Of a stretch of DNA of 64,000 bases, positions 30,817 to 41,705 are shown piece by piece. The stretch comes from Emiliania huxleyi CCMP1516 (lineage: Eukaryota; Haptophyta; Isochrysidales; Noelaerhabdaceae), in contig NW_005196981.1 in NCBI RefSeq assembly GCF_000372725.1, positions 197,325 through 261,324 on the forward strand, in the 5' to 3' direction. A program made the position numbers and the translations under genes. The notes beneath the pieces are model-generated. The model worked only from the letters and a program-made list of their open reading frames with translations. It had not been told where the DNA came from and did not search any database. Within the stretch, counting starts at the first letter, position 1. The number at the start of each line of letters is the position of its first letter.

Positions 30817-31227
30817 ATGGCCGAGGCGTACCGCACCGTGTTTATTCACCCCGGGTTCGTGCACTACTTGTGGATCCTGCTGCAAGTCGGCACCGCCGTG
30901 CGGCTGCTCGGTTTCTACGTCCTCCCCTTCTCCTCGGTCGACGGTGCGCGCGGCGACCTCTTCACCGAGCCGGTCAACTACACGCTGTGCATCATCCTCT
31001 CGGGCTACATCACCACGGGCTTCGTCTACATGCCCTTTCTCAACGTCGCGTCGCTCCTCTACTTCTGCTGCGCGCAGCCATACTACAAGTCGGCACTGAG
31101 TGCGCGGCTACGGCCGTACCTCGGTTCCGCGGGGGAGGAGGTGAACGAGGCCGAGGCGTGGCGCGACTCCTGGCGCGACAGCGTTGCGCGCAAGTCGGGC
31201 CACGGCTCGAAGGAGAAGGCATACTGA
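30817..31227 (+). CDS. Small multi-pass membrane protein, unknown
   Basis: The 136-residue product (start MAEAYRTVF at 30817) has three hydrophobic segments: YLWILLQVGTAVRLLGFYVL, NYTLCIILSGYITTGFVYMP and a shorter LNVASLLYFCCA. A charged C-terminal tail rich in Arg/Glu/Ser follows. No family is recognised. It lies head-to-head with the truncated NhaA frame (about 55 bp between them), suggesting either a shared promoter or a rearrangement joint. Confidence 0.5.
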   Translation: MAEAYRTVFIHPGFVHYLWILLQVGTAVRLLGFYVLPFSSVDGARGDLFTEPVNYTLCIILSGYITTGFVYMPFLNVASLLYFCCAQPYYKSALSARLRPYLGSAGEEVNEAEAWRDSWRDSVARKSGHGSKEKAY

Positions 31228-32226
31228 AGGGCCACGTGATGGGCGTGGCCGCCTTGCGGTGACGGCTCTCGCGGGTTGGCGGGCCCGGGCTTACCCACGT
31301 CTCGATGGAGGTTCTGAAGTGACCGTGGTGCCGTGTACGTGCATGTGCGCATCGTGTCGCTGCTCGTTGCATTCCGATACAATCTGTGCGTAGTGGTCTC
31401 TAGTGCATGGAGCATTCTATCCCTCCGTGTGTGCATGTGTATGTGCGTGCGTGCGTGCGTGCGCGGTGCGTGTAGTCGTCTGATATCGCAGGTGGTTCAA
31501 ATTTATTCGTTTGTCTGTCCTCTGACCTGCGGAGATCAGCAGGAGGATGTCTCGACCCCGCGGATACAGAGATTAGGAGCAGCAGGGACCCGAGGGACCA
31601 TGTGGAAGACGGCTAGTGCTAGTCCCCCATCGGGAGGACGACCCCGGCTAGTGTCGCCGACCACACCCGCACACCCCCACAAAGAACCCTGCACAAAGAT
31701 CGCGCACGGGCGGGGACCTGTTCCTTTTCGTCGTACCCATCTGCCATCTCTTCACAGTAGGGAGGTGTCCGTTTTTATTTATTTATGCGGTGTGTTTTTC
31801 GGGTGGGACGCGCGCGCGTGCTACGCCCCGGCGGAGGTAAGTAAGGCAAGGTAAACTTCTCCGCACACACACGAGGTGGTGGGGCAAGGGGGGGCAACCC
31901 TCGCGCTGCCGTGCGTGTCCCGGGCGCCGGGGGTCTCCCGCCGGCGGATGCGATATACGTAAACTTTTCGCAGAATAGGAAAATGCTTTTGTGTGCGGCA
32001 CACCGAGCCAGAGACACACCACTCCCTTCAGACAAAATCTCGAGACACGAGACGCCGCCGCGGCGCGCTCGCGTCGCATACCACGCGTCTCTTGCTCTTG
32101 GGCCTCTTGCTCGGACCTGCTCCTCGAGTCCTCCCACAAACACCGCTCGCACACAGTTTCGACTTGAGCCGCCTCTCACATGCGCATCTCCGCGCGCGGC
32201 TGGTAGCCTGGTACAGACGTCACGAC
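31228..32226. other. Intergenic with (TGCG)n tract and repeat R4
   Basis: A short GTGCG-rich tract lies at 31436-31470 and an R4 copy at about 31612-31785. No gene is supported. Confidence 0.5.
31612..31785 (+). repeat. Dispersed repeat R4, copy 1
   Basis: It shares CATCGGGAGGACGACCCC, CACAAAGAACCCTGCACAAA and GGTGTCCGTTTTTATTTAT-like words, in the same order, with 40313-40417. Copy 1 has extra bases between the blocks. Confidence 0.85.
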
Positions 32227-34760
32227 TCACGTTGGCCTCGGGCAGGCGCTAGCGCAGTTGCGACACTGCTCCAGGTAGGCGCCGATGGCGCCAAAGTAGC
32301 CCTCGTGCCGGAAGAAGACCGCCTCGGTCGGCTCGGCGCCGACGGGCAGCAGCAAGTCGCCTGGAGGCACGCCGCAGGCACGAATCAGGGGGCGGGAGGA
32401 ACTGGCTGGGGGGAGGGAGGGGCCTCGGGTCTCGCGTTTTCTGCGGCCCAGCTCGCCGTGCACGACGACGCGCGGCATGCGCTGCAGCGTGTAGACGATG
32501 GTGCGCATGGCGAGATCGTTGCCGCGCAGGAAGTTGCCTGCGCGTCGCGAAGCGGCAGGAGGGGAGGTGAGGCGGCGCGTCCCTCTCCACCGCCCGCTCC
32601 GCCCGCTCCACCGACCCCACCCCTGCGCCTCTCGACTCGTCCGCCGTCCCTCTGCCCCTCCCTCCCTGCCCCCTCTGCGCGCGCCGGTGAAGAAGACGCG
32701 CCGCAGCCCGTGCACCTGCGCGTTGAGGTGCGCGATCTGCGCCAGGTTCTGCGAGATCATCACGACGAGAGCCTTGCAGAGGTCGGCGTCGCTCGCCTTC
32801 GGCTCCGCCGACAGGGCGCGCGCGAAGAAGGAGGCGGTGAGGTCGCCCGGCAGCTGCAGCCCGGCGCGGTCCTGGAGCAGGAGCACACGCGCGCGTGAGG
32901 CTGAGCAGCGTCGTGCGCCGCACTCTTGCGCCTCGGGGGCATTCGAGAGCCACGAGCCTCTCGAGCGTGCTCGAGTGCATGGATGTGAGGTTCGGCATCT
33001 AGGGGCGGGAGTCCTCGCCCTCGCCGTAGATGTCGCGCACGAGCATGTCGACCTTCCGCGCGTCGCCGTCCTCCGCCATGTCCATCGCCTGCGGGCCAGG
33101 CGCGGGACAGCGTCGGGGGCGTGCGACGGCAGCAGCGCGTCGGCCCGCCTCAACCGCGGACTGGCGCCTCCTTGAAGGAGGCCGCCTTCGTGAGGCGGCG
33201 GCAGAGGCCGAGAAAGGTGCCGCCGCCGAGCGCAGTGCCGGAGACGCGCTCGAACTGCGACTCGGACGTGACCTGCGCGAGGGCGGGGCGGGCGTGGAGA
33301 GGTGGAGGTCGGGAGTGTGGGTGGGGCCGGCGGCTCGCGCGTGGCGGCACCTTTAGGATGGAGCAGCCGGTGCCGACGTTGCAGAGGAGGAAGGGGAAGA
33401 AGTTGATGCCCGAGAGGTCGCGCTGCACCCGCACCACGCCGCGGGCGGCGGCCCGCTCCGAAGAGGTGCGAGGCTCCTTGTCGTGCGTCCGCAGCGGGAC
33501 CGAGCGGCGGGTGACGGCAGCCTGGCCGGCGGACGGCGGACGCGCTGTGAGCGGGCAGGCGGGGAGACGGGGGCGGCGGATGGCGGCGGGGCGACGCGCG
33601 CACGCCTCGACGAGAGGGTCCCGGACCGCCGCCGGGTCGGGCACCCGCTCAAAGGTGTAGCACTCGTCCGCCACCATCGAGGTCATGCAGCAGATGCCTG
33701 CGCAGCCAGCATGGAGAGGCGCGAGGTGAGGCGAGGTGAGGCGGGTGTTGACCAAGCCAGGCCCCGCGGGCCCTCTCCCTCTCCCTCTCCCTCTCCCTCT
33801 CCCTCTCCCTCTCCCTCTCCCTCTCCCTCTCCCTCTCCCTCTCGCACTGCGAGGACGACGGTGCCCGAGAGGAATGGGACGGTCTCAGGTGTCTCGGAGG
33901 TGTCTCTCGCCGAGGACGACAGTGCCCAGCTCCGAGCACGCCGTCAGCTCGCAGCCGAGGCTCTCCTCGATGACGCCCTTGAACTTGTGCGCGCCGCCGC
34001 CCGTCGCGTACATCGTGGTGAAGCCAGCCTCCAGGTTGTTTGCCTGCGCCGCACAGCGAGCGCGGGTAAGCGAGAGGCGGCGAGCGAGATCGAGAGAGGC
34101 GGCGCAGGCTTCTCGAGCGCCGCACGACAGCCTCCGGGAGGCAGGCGTGTCTGATAGTGAGGCACCGCCAGCGGCTGCGAGCACCGCAGCGAAGCCTCGC
34201 TGCGCTCTCCCCGGCAGTCGCGCTCTCTCCCAAGGCCCGCCTCTCCTCTGCTGTGGGCGCACTGTGCCGCCCTCTGTGCCGCGCGCCTTCATCAGCTCTA
34301 CGGCGTTGCGAACGTGGCCCGTCTCGAAGCGCACAAAGTGCATCCGCCCGCCCAGCTCCGGCATCGAGACGGCGAGCGCCTCGTCGCGCACCCCAGAGTT
34401 CCCGTACGTGTTTGAGTTTTTCTGCGCCGCGGCAGCGGAGGGTCGGGCGCGCCGAGCGGGCGCGTGGGCTGCTGGGCGCGGGCGGGTGCTGGTGCGCACG
34501 ATAAAGTCCAGAAAGGGCGTCTTCACTCCATCCTTCTCCAGAAACGTTAGCTTCGCCAGCGAGCCGCCGATGTCGAGCCCAATCCGCAGCTCGAGGCCCG
34601 AGTGCGGCTTCATGTACGTCTCGCGGAGACGCTCGCTCAGCCGGTCGGGGTCGAGCCGGCGTCGTCTCCACCGCGTCCACTGCAGCAGGAAGAGGGATAG
34701 CAGTACCGTCGGCGCGACAACTAGCGAGGCCGTCACCGACGAGTTGTTCGTGTCCATCAT
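32227..34760 (-). CDS. Eukaryotic (type II) pantothenate kinase, multi-exon, with N-terminal membrane anchor
   Basis: First step of coenzyme A synthesis (ATP-dependent phosphorylation of pantothenate). Exon 1 (34760-34500) has a hydrophobic anchor (LVVAPTVLLSLFLL) then the phosphate-binding GLDIGGSLAKLTFLEKDGV. Exon 2 (34421-34287) has MHFVRFETGHVRNAVELMK. A GC-AG intron (34286-34044) leads to ANNLEAGFTTMYATGGGAHK and FKGVIEESLGCEL. Later exons give VADECYTFERV, INFFPFLLCNVGTGCSILKV, FERVSGTALGGGTFLGLCRR, then DGDARKVDMLVRDIYGEG. The final exons give DADLCKALVVMISQNLAQIA, HLNAQVHGLRRVFFTG, NFLRGNDLAMRTIVYTLQRM and FFRHEGYFGAIGAYL. The whole PanK core is represented in order. The anchor suggests organelle or ER localisation, as in human PANK2-like forms. 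Middle exon limits are approximate. Confidence 0.9.
33770..33843 (+). repeat. (CTCCCT)n microsatellite
   Basis: About twelve perfect CTCCCT hexamers, inside an intron or exon-flanking stretch of the pantothenate kinase gene. Confidence 0.95.
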
Positions 34761-35072
34761 CGCGGCGAAACGCTGGCGCGGTGGAGCGCCCAGCGCCCGG
34801 GGATAGACGGGAGCGCGACCGGGAACCTGGCTGGGATCGGGCAAAAGAATTTCTTTGGGGGAGCACGAGCACGGCTTAAGTCGCGGAGTCGACTTGCCGC
34901 ACAAGTTGTCGTCACACAAGAACACAACGCGGGACAACGGACCACGGAGCACGGGCTCGCAATGTAATCCTCCTACGCAGCACACTCGTCTAACCCTGCC
35001 ATAGCTCTTGCTTTGTCTTCACAGTAGGGTGATAAGAGACGCCGCAGAGGATTTCTCGTTTTTTGCCCTGTA

Positions 35073-36574
35073 ATGGCGGTGCCGCCCGAGCTGATCGAGC
35101 TGCCCGAGGATGCCCTGCGCGTTATCCTCTGCGCCTGACCCGCCTCGGCGCTGGGCTCTCTAGCCGCCTGCTGCCATGCGATGGAGATCATCATCACGTC
35201 CAGTTCCGCACTGTGGTAGACGAGGCTGCAGCAGGACTTTGACGTCCCGCCCACCACGCCGTCATCATCGACAGGCTCGACGCCACCCGCCCGGTGCGGT
35301 ATAAGGCCCTCTCCCAGTCGGAGATCGTCGATCTCCAAGTCGTCGGCTTCCTGACGGACGGCGGCCTCGACTCGGGTTCGGAGCCAGGTGGTGGTGCCGT
35401 CTCTTCCGTCCCTGCCGTCAAGGAGAAGGAGGTTGAGATGTTTCGCCTGCCAGAGGGGAACCCGTCCTGGGCGGGGAACGCCTTTGAGCCGGACGAACGA
35501 TGCTACTCATCCGACGTCGCGCCCGACCAGGGCGCGGCGGCCAACGTCCTACTCATCGGTCGCGTCGCCTGCGGCGTGTCGGCGGAGCTCGCCGTTGCTC
35601 GTGCAGCGACGGCGGCGCGGCGTGCGTTCCTGCTAGCGCGCATGTCGAGCATCCCCGGGCTGCTGCCCCAGAGTGAGGACTTCGGTGGGGTCGCCTCGAT
35701 GGATGCCGCCACTGTCGACAATTGCTTCATGCAGCTCCTCGGCCACCCCAACGGCGTCGAGCTGCTGCTCCTCGACCTCGACGGCGCGGAGCGCGCCGCC
35801 GCCTCGCGACAGCTTCGGCAGTACGCCGAGAGCACGCCAGACTGGAATGACGGCCTTCGCGAGGACCTCATCGCTACGCGCCAGCAGGGCTCCGTGCTCG
35901 TGGTCGACCGTGCGACGTGGCAAGCGGCCCAAGCCGACAACCCCTTGGACGGCGGCGCATCACGTGACAGCCCCGAGTCCCTAGGCATGGCGGTGGCGCC
36001 CACCGAGGTCGCGCTCGCAAGCAGCACGACGCTCGACGACCCGCTCCTGTGCAGCCTTCGCCGGCCCTGGAGCACCCTCGCGGTCGTCACCAGGCACTGC
36101 TTGCGCCGCGCTCTGCACTGCTCCTGCCCGGCGCAAGTTGGCTTCGTCCTCGGCTGCCGCGCGCGACTCCGCCCTTCGGCGCTGTACTCGGAGCGGATGC
36201 TTGCTCTCAATGACTGCCTCTCGTTGGACGTCTTCCCCGAGTCAGCGCAGGAGGCGGCCGCCGCTGGCTCGAGTCTGCCCGTGATCCGCGACGTGATCAC
36301 GACCGACGAGGCTGTCATCTGTGAGTTTGAGCGGAATATCAACGACACCGAGGGGGGGGCGTTTCCGATTATCTGGTTCCGCTTCACTTCCACGCTCGCC
36401 GCGGCGGCCGCCAGGAAGGCGGCGACGCCCGGATGGCGCGAGCAAGGCGCCTTTGAGTACCGACTGCAGCAGCCGCGGTGCACCAGCTTCCTGCTCGTCA
36501 AGATCGTGGCCCCCGAGAACCGAATGGAGGCGATGGGCGACGAACACATGCAGCCCAACATCGACCTGCAGTAG
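35073..36574 (+). pseudogene. F-box-like protein gene with disrupted 5' frame
   Basis: ATG at 35073 begins a good F-box (MAVPPELIELPEDALRVILC) that hits an in-frame TGA at about 35138. The same frame resumes ASALGSLAACCHAMEIIIT, meets a TAG at about 35217, then TRLQQDFDVPP. After a frame change, the sequence continues RLDATRPVRYKALSQSEIVD into a ~425-codon open frame (35294-36574) with Ala-rich helices and a C-terminal block (FEYRLQQPRCTSFLLVKIVA) that is well composed. I see no splice signals that remove both stops neatly, so a decayed gene is most likely; unrecognised introns or sequence errors are possible. The long 3' frame is not a known family. Confidence 0.55.
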
Positions 36575-37023
36575 GCGCGCGCGGGATCGACCTGGAGCAA
36601 CTTCAGCCACGCCCTCTCGATGAAGGAGGCAGCGAGACGGCAGGCTAGGGCAGGCACCAACCATGGTACGACTGTAGGTGGCAGCAGGTCTAGCGGGTCT
36701 ACTCGTAGCGCTGCAGCCTCGCTGCACGAGCGCTGAAAGCTGGAAGCCCAACGCAAAAAAGGACAACGTGCGATCGATCGATGCTGAGTGAGGTTCTGAT
36801 GAGGTTCAGCGTTCACTACAGCTGTACATAGGTTGATATCCACTGTGGTACAGCCTCCCCTCAGCCATCTTTAGCCGAATCCAGATCCACTTACCCTCGA
36901 ACGGGAAGGCAAGCGCGCGGCGCCGGCGGCTGTGTCGGGAGAGGGAAAAGTCCTGCTAAGTTCGACGACGGCGAGCGAGAGCGAGTTAGTCCCACCGCAA
37001 GACCGACAAGCCGCGGGGTCGGC
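36575..37023. other. Intergenic, likely promoter of the TIR-like receptor gene
   Basis: No coding frame supported. Confidence 0.4.
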
Positions 37024-40000
37024 ATGAGATGGTCGTGGTTCACGAACCCTCTCGCCTCAGGCAATGATTCCCTCATGGGTCGGTTCACGCTGGCACTCGC
37101 TGCGGCCCCGCTGGGCGCGTCGCTCATTGCCATCTGCCTGTCCCAGGCCTGCGTGTGGAGGCAGCGGCGGATCCACGCAGACGAGCGCTTAGGCACTCAG
37201 CTCGACGAGCTGCAGTCCCGCCTGAGAGAAGCGCTGGCGGTAGATCGCGCCGTCCGGCTGCGCACCACCGCCATCAGCCTCAGTCTTTCATGGGCATGCC
37301 TGTGCCTGAGCTCCTCCAGCCTCGAGAGCCGGCCTACCGACCACACCACGTACAATGCCACACATTGGGATTATAAACGGACGCTCGTCGACTACATAAA
37401 CCACCCTGAAGACCGGTACAGTCCTAAGCAAAAGAAGCGAATTCAGAGCTTCTCTCATGCGCTCGGAGAATCGCTTCGAAAGGCTGGTTTGACTACGCCT
37501 CTGTTTAACAGTTTATGGAGTCCACACCCTCCGGCTCCGCCGTCGGAGCCGCCGCCGCCGTCGGAGCCGCCTCATACACCACGGCAACCTCCGTCGCCGC
37601 AGCCGCCGCCGCCACCGCCGCCGCCAACACCGTTCCCGCCGCCAGACCGCGACTGGGAGGTACATCGCGGCGAATCGTGCCCCGGCAAGGTCCTAGGCGA
37701 CGAAATGCCGCAATTAGCCGTAAAGCCAGCATGCATTGCCGACCCGAGATGCTTGTCAATCGTGTGTACAGCCGATTCGATGAACTTCTGCTCACTTCGC
37801 GACTCGAATGACTTGGTCGGGTACCTTCCCGAGGATTGCTTCATCTTCAAACCGAGGCGAAAGCGTGCCCCACTGGTCGACTATCGGACGCCAATCTCAC
37901 CACCACTGCCACCGCCCTCACCGCCCCTACCACACCCACCGACCCCACCGCCGTCCCTGCCGTCACTACCGCCGCCATCCTACGCCCTATTGACCGACTT
38001 TCGGACACCACCGCCGCCACCGTTACCGTTCCAACGGAAGCACTGGTCTTCGTCAGTTGGACATGGGATATCTTACTACGGCGACTATGGTCTACACTGG
38101 CTGTACCTAGCCAGCGGCGGGAGTGAGAATGCACATGCATATATCCAGGCGTACGCACCCGGAGATGGCGTTTCGACCGAGTTCGTTGTCTATCACCAAC
38201 TCCGACCGCTGGGCAAATATGACTACGGTCGTGGGCTCGGTGGCTTGCTAACGCACTGCGAGGTCCGCTTTACCGTAGCACAGTCCACCTGCCGCCAGTG
38301 GGCCACGGAGCGGCCCCTGATTGCAAACTTTGTCGGCCCGGCGGGGGTGGCGTGGATGCCTCCCCGGCTGCTGGCATGCCTCCTCGGAGCCGGGGGGCCC
38401 TTCTTTCTGTTGCTTGCCCTCCGGCCTATCGACACCGCCTTTGTGCGGACCCACCTGCGGGCCTGGAGCCGAGATGGCCCGCAAGATCACCCGAGGCTGT
38501 TCAAGATAGGTGCGAATCAGCTGCCTCCTCGTGTGTGCCGTGCTTGGCGCTTGGCCGCATCCATCGCCACCACGAGCGGGCATGCGACCCGATCAGCACG
38601 CGGACTCCGCTGTAGGCGTCGCCGTGTTTGGCCTCCTAATATCGCAGCACTTCGCCCTCATTCCCCTCTTCCAGCTGGGCCGCCACCATGGAATGCCGTC
38701 ACAGAAGCTGCGGGCGGTCTTCGCGTACGCATGGGCCTCGCTCGCTTACGGGCCTCCGCTCTGGGCGGCGTACCACTTTGCGGCGGCACTCAGCCTCCCG
38801 CCTCGCCGCGCGATCAACGTCGCGTGGACGACCTTCGCCACCTGCTTGCGGTGGTCGTCGCGCATCACGCTGGGCTACCTCGGTTTCGATTTTGCCATTT
38901 TGTGGGTCGACCGCGGCGCCGTCCCGCCCGACCTGTCCCCCTACGTCACGATGGCTGTCATCCACGCCCGCGCCCTCACCCGCGTCGTCGGTGCCGACCT
39001 GCTCGCACGTGTCCTCACCCCCTCTGTCCGCGGGCGCCTCTTCCGCGCGGTCGGAGGGTTTGGCCAACCCGCCAGCTCCCGTGGGCTCGCCGCCATCGCT
39101 GCGCTGGTGACGCCCGCGTTGAACGGCTGGAGCGCACGACGATGGTGCTCGGCGCTGCGTCGGACTGGCCGAGGAAGCGTCGAGGCGAACGTGCTTGCGG
39201 CCGCTGGCCGGTTTCGCGGCCTCCCGTGGTCTGCACTCGAAGCTCACCACCTCAGCTCGTCGCTCGGCTCCGCCGAGCTGAGCGCGGCAGCAGCGCCTGT
39301 CGAGCTCGGCGGTATCGACGCGTTCATCAGCCACTCGTGGAGCGACGATGGCGACGCCAAGTTCATGGCGCTGTCTCGCTGGGCGGCTGAGTTCGAGCAG
39401 CACGCGGGGAGAGAGCCCGTCTTGTGGCTGGATAAGGCGTGCATCGATCAGGACGACATTGACGCGTCCCTGCTGGGCTTGCCAATCTATGTCTCGGGGT
39501 GCACACGTTTGCTCGTGCTGGACGGGCCCACGTACTCAACGCGGTTGTGGTGCATCATGGAGATATTTTGCTTTGTCGTCCTCGGCGGCTCGCAGAACGA
39601 CATCGAGGTGCTGCCACTTGGGGCGCCGACGCCAGGGCGCAAGGTGCCGGCGGCGTCCCTCGCGCCCGGAGCGCCTCCGCCTCCTTTGTCCTCTTCTCCT
39701 CCGCCCCCTGCACGACGCAGACCATCCACGGCGCCGACTAAGACGCGGGGCGCGTCGAGATTCGCCACACCGCCGCCTGGCCACACCCACCGAGGGGCGA
39801 GCGAGGTGGCGCGCAACTTTTGCGCGCGGCGCGCTCTCTGCTACCACGCCCGAGACCGCGAGCGGCTGCTGGGCGCGATCGAAGCGGCGTACGGCGACAC
39901 AGAGCCGTTCGATGCAGCGGTGCGCAGCCTGCTAGACTCGAGCGCTCACGAGCCGAGCAGCGCCCGCATCGGCGACAGCGGGGGAGGGGGCCAAGCCGGT

Positions 40001-40249
40001 GCGAGTGGCAGCAGTGGGGACGGTTGGAGAGGCCAGCGACGGTGGACCTCCTCCATCGCGCGCTACTCCTCCCTCGGCACGCACGTCACGACTCCGCGCG
40101 GCGTGTCGAGACGGCTGGCGCCGGAGGGCGTCGGCGCGTCCTGCTCGCGAGTGGTCGCGTCGACTTGCTCGACCTCCGACTCGATTTCGCAACGCAATAG
40201 CCCCAAGGGACGACGTACGATCAGCGTCAGAGTCGTTGAGATGCATTAA
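37024..40249 (+). CDS. Large membrane protein with proline-rich ectodomain and cytosolic TIR-like domain
   Basis: Exons 37024-38509 and 38616-40249 join in phase across a 106-bp GT-AG intron (LFKIGVAVFGLLIS at the joint), giving 1039 residues. In order: a hydrophobic anchor (LALAAAPLGASLIAICLSQA); a short coiled-coil loop; a second hydrophobic span (TTAISLSLSWACLCL); a PPSEPP-type hinge (~160-205); a small PAN/apple-like Cys module (ESCPGKVLGDE...CIADPRCLSIVC...FCSLRDSND...EDCFIF); a second proline-rich run; and a ~100-residue domain ending LLTHCEVRFTVAQSTCRQW. Membrane helices follow (RLLACLLGAGGPFFLLLALR, VAVFGLLISQHFALIPLFQL, then FAYAWASLAYGPPLWAAYHF). The TIR-like domain comprises IDAFISHSWSDDGDAKFMAL, EPVLWLDKACIDQDDIDASL, LPIYVSGCTRLLVL and RLWCIMEIFCF, with the Glu of WCxxE where TIR NADases place their catalytic Glu. 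A Pro-rich insert at 39640-39790 may be an unspliced intron. Role as receptor/immune or signalling protein is inferred. Confidence 0.75.
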
Positions 40250-40312
40250 GCCCCCCCCCCCCCCTGATAAAACGACAAAATCCGCGCGGAACACTCTAGC
40301 CTAGCATGCTAG

Positions 40313-40417
40313 CATCGGGAGGACGACCCCCCGGCTAGTCGCCGACCACACCTACAAAGAACCCTGCACAAAGATCGCACGGGCGGGGACCTGCAGTAGA
40401 GGTCCGTTTTTATTTAT
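40313..40417 (+). repeat. Dispersed repeat R4, copy 2
   Basis: Matches 31612-31785 (CATCGGGAGGACGACCCC, AAAGAACCCTGCACAAAGAT, GGTCCGTTTTTATTTAT). A short C run (40252-40264) lies just upstream. Confidence 0.85.
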
Positions 40418-40659
40418 GGGGAGGGGCGCCTCAAATACCTCCGAATCGTCCGGGAAAGCGCGGAAGGAGTTGACCGAAAACAGAGCGCAGCTGAAGCCGC
40501 GCGCGTCTCGCGCCGCACACAATGAGCTTCCAGAAGCTGCTTCCATGGATCGGCATCCTCAAAACACAGAGCTTTGCGAGGGCTGCTTTGAGCGCGCCCG
40601 TCACTGCCGGGCCGCGAATTCTCTTTCCGGGGTCACAGCCATCAAGGGAAATCCGCACC

Positions 40660-41334
40660 ATGTCCCGCCAGCCTCGCCGCGCGGCGCAGGCGGCACAGGA
40701 GCGGATGCAGCAGCCATACTTCGACCCGGCCGCCCGCGGCAGCGACGAGGAGGAGAGCGATGAAGACGGGATGTCGGCCAGCGGCGAAGAGGAGGAGGAG
40801 CCCGCGGCGCCGGCGCAACCGCTGTCAGCCTACGAGGAGGAGCGGCTACGCAACATCGCCAGCAACCAGGCGGAACTCGTGCGGCTCGGTCTCGCGCCGC
40901 CCAGTACGGCGCCGCGGCCAAAGCGCAGGCCGGCCGCGGCGGCGGGCTCCTCCAGTGGCGGGGCGGCGGCGCTGAGAGCGGCAACCGCTGCGTCCTCCAG
41001 CGGCGGCGTCCGCCGCGGCGGCGACGACGACTACAACGATGGAAGCAGTGCCTCCTTGTCCGACGACGAGGGAGACGACGCCTCGCGCGCCACCGCTCCC
41101 GGAGGCGCCTCCTCCGTCGACCCAGCGGCCGACGCGGGCCAGCTGTTCAGGCTCCTGGTGGGCGAGGGCGGCCTGCTGCAGCTTGACAAGCTCGCGAGCG
41201 TCACTGCCGACCTGAACCTCGACTTCTCGCAAGAGGACCTGCAACACATGATCTCTCTTTTTGACAGCAACGGCCAGGGCGCGCTCGGCCTGGACGACTT
41301 CACGGCGATCGTGCGCGCAGCTGCCACCGCCTGA
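40660..41334 (+). CDS. Acidic nuclear-type protein with C-terminal EF-hand-like motif
   Basis: From MSRQPRRAAQAAQERMQQPY (40660) the product is about 224 residues; an upstream in-frame ATG at 40522 would add a 46-residue basic/hydrophobic leader. An acidic stretch (GSDEEESDEDGMSASGEEEE) is followed by YEEERLRNIASNQAELVRLG, a short helix-turn common in nuclear proteins (RxxNIxxNxAxLxxLGL). After Ser/Ala/Gly-rich linkers, the C-terminus (LDFSQEDLQHMISLFDSNGQ then GALGLDDFTAIV) resembles one EF-hand with DxNxxG ligands. Function unknown; a chromatin-associated, calcium-responsive role is only a guess. Confidence 0.6.
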   Translation: MSRQPRRAAQAAQERMQQPYFDPAARGSDEEESDEDGMSASGEEEEEPAAPAQPLSAYEEERLRNIASNQAELVRLGLAPPSTAPRPKRRPAAAAGSSSGGAAALRAATAASSSGGVRRGGDDDYNDGSSASLSDDEGDDASRATAPGGASSVDPAADAGQLFRLLVGEGGLLQLDKLASVTADLNLDFSQEDLQHMISLFDSNGQGALGLDDFTAIVRAAATA

Positions 41335-41705
41335 GTGCGGCCTACGTGCGGCCGGCCGCTGGTAAGGAGGCCGGCCGCTGAAGGTGTGTACAGCGTCATG
41401 CATTGTACCCTACCTGTTCGAGAGTAGTGTGAGTCGCCCGACGCCGCCCCCTAGATGCCGTATGGCGCGCGCACACTCATCGGCCCATCATCCCCGCGCC
41501 CAGCGCGCGTCATGTGCGATGTGTGCTGTATGCGTATGGCTGGCTAGGTAAGATACGAAAAAAAGCTGCAGAAAGCTGCGCGGCCATGAGAGCGCGCCGT
41601 GACTGGCGACAGGTGAGTGAGAGTCAGTCGGTGCACGCGCGTGCCGCGCGAGAGGAGCGCCGAGGGCCGGGCGCCCTCGTAAAGCAAAAAAGCCTCTCTC
41701 AGGAC
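41335..41705. other. Shared 3' region between convergent genes
   Basis: Lies between two gene 3' ends. No coding signal or repeat is seen. Confidence 0.4.

Noticed and set aside
33150..33755. Second independent kinase gene
   Set aside because: The frame holds middle exons of the same pantothenate kinase gene, in the expected motif order.
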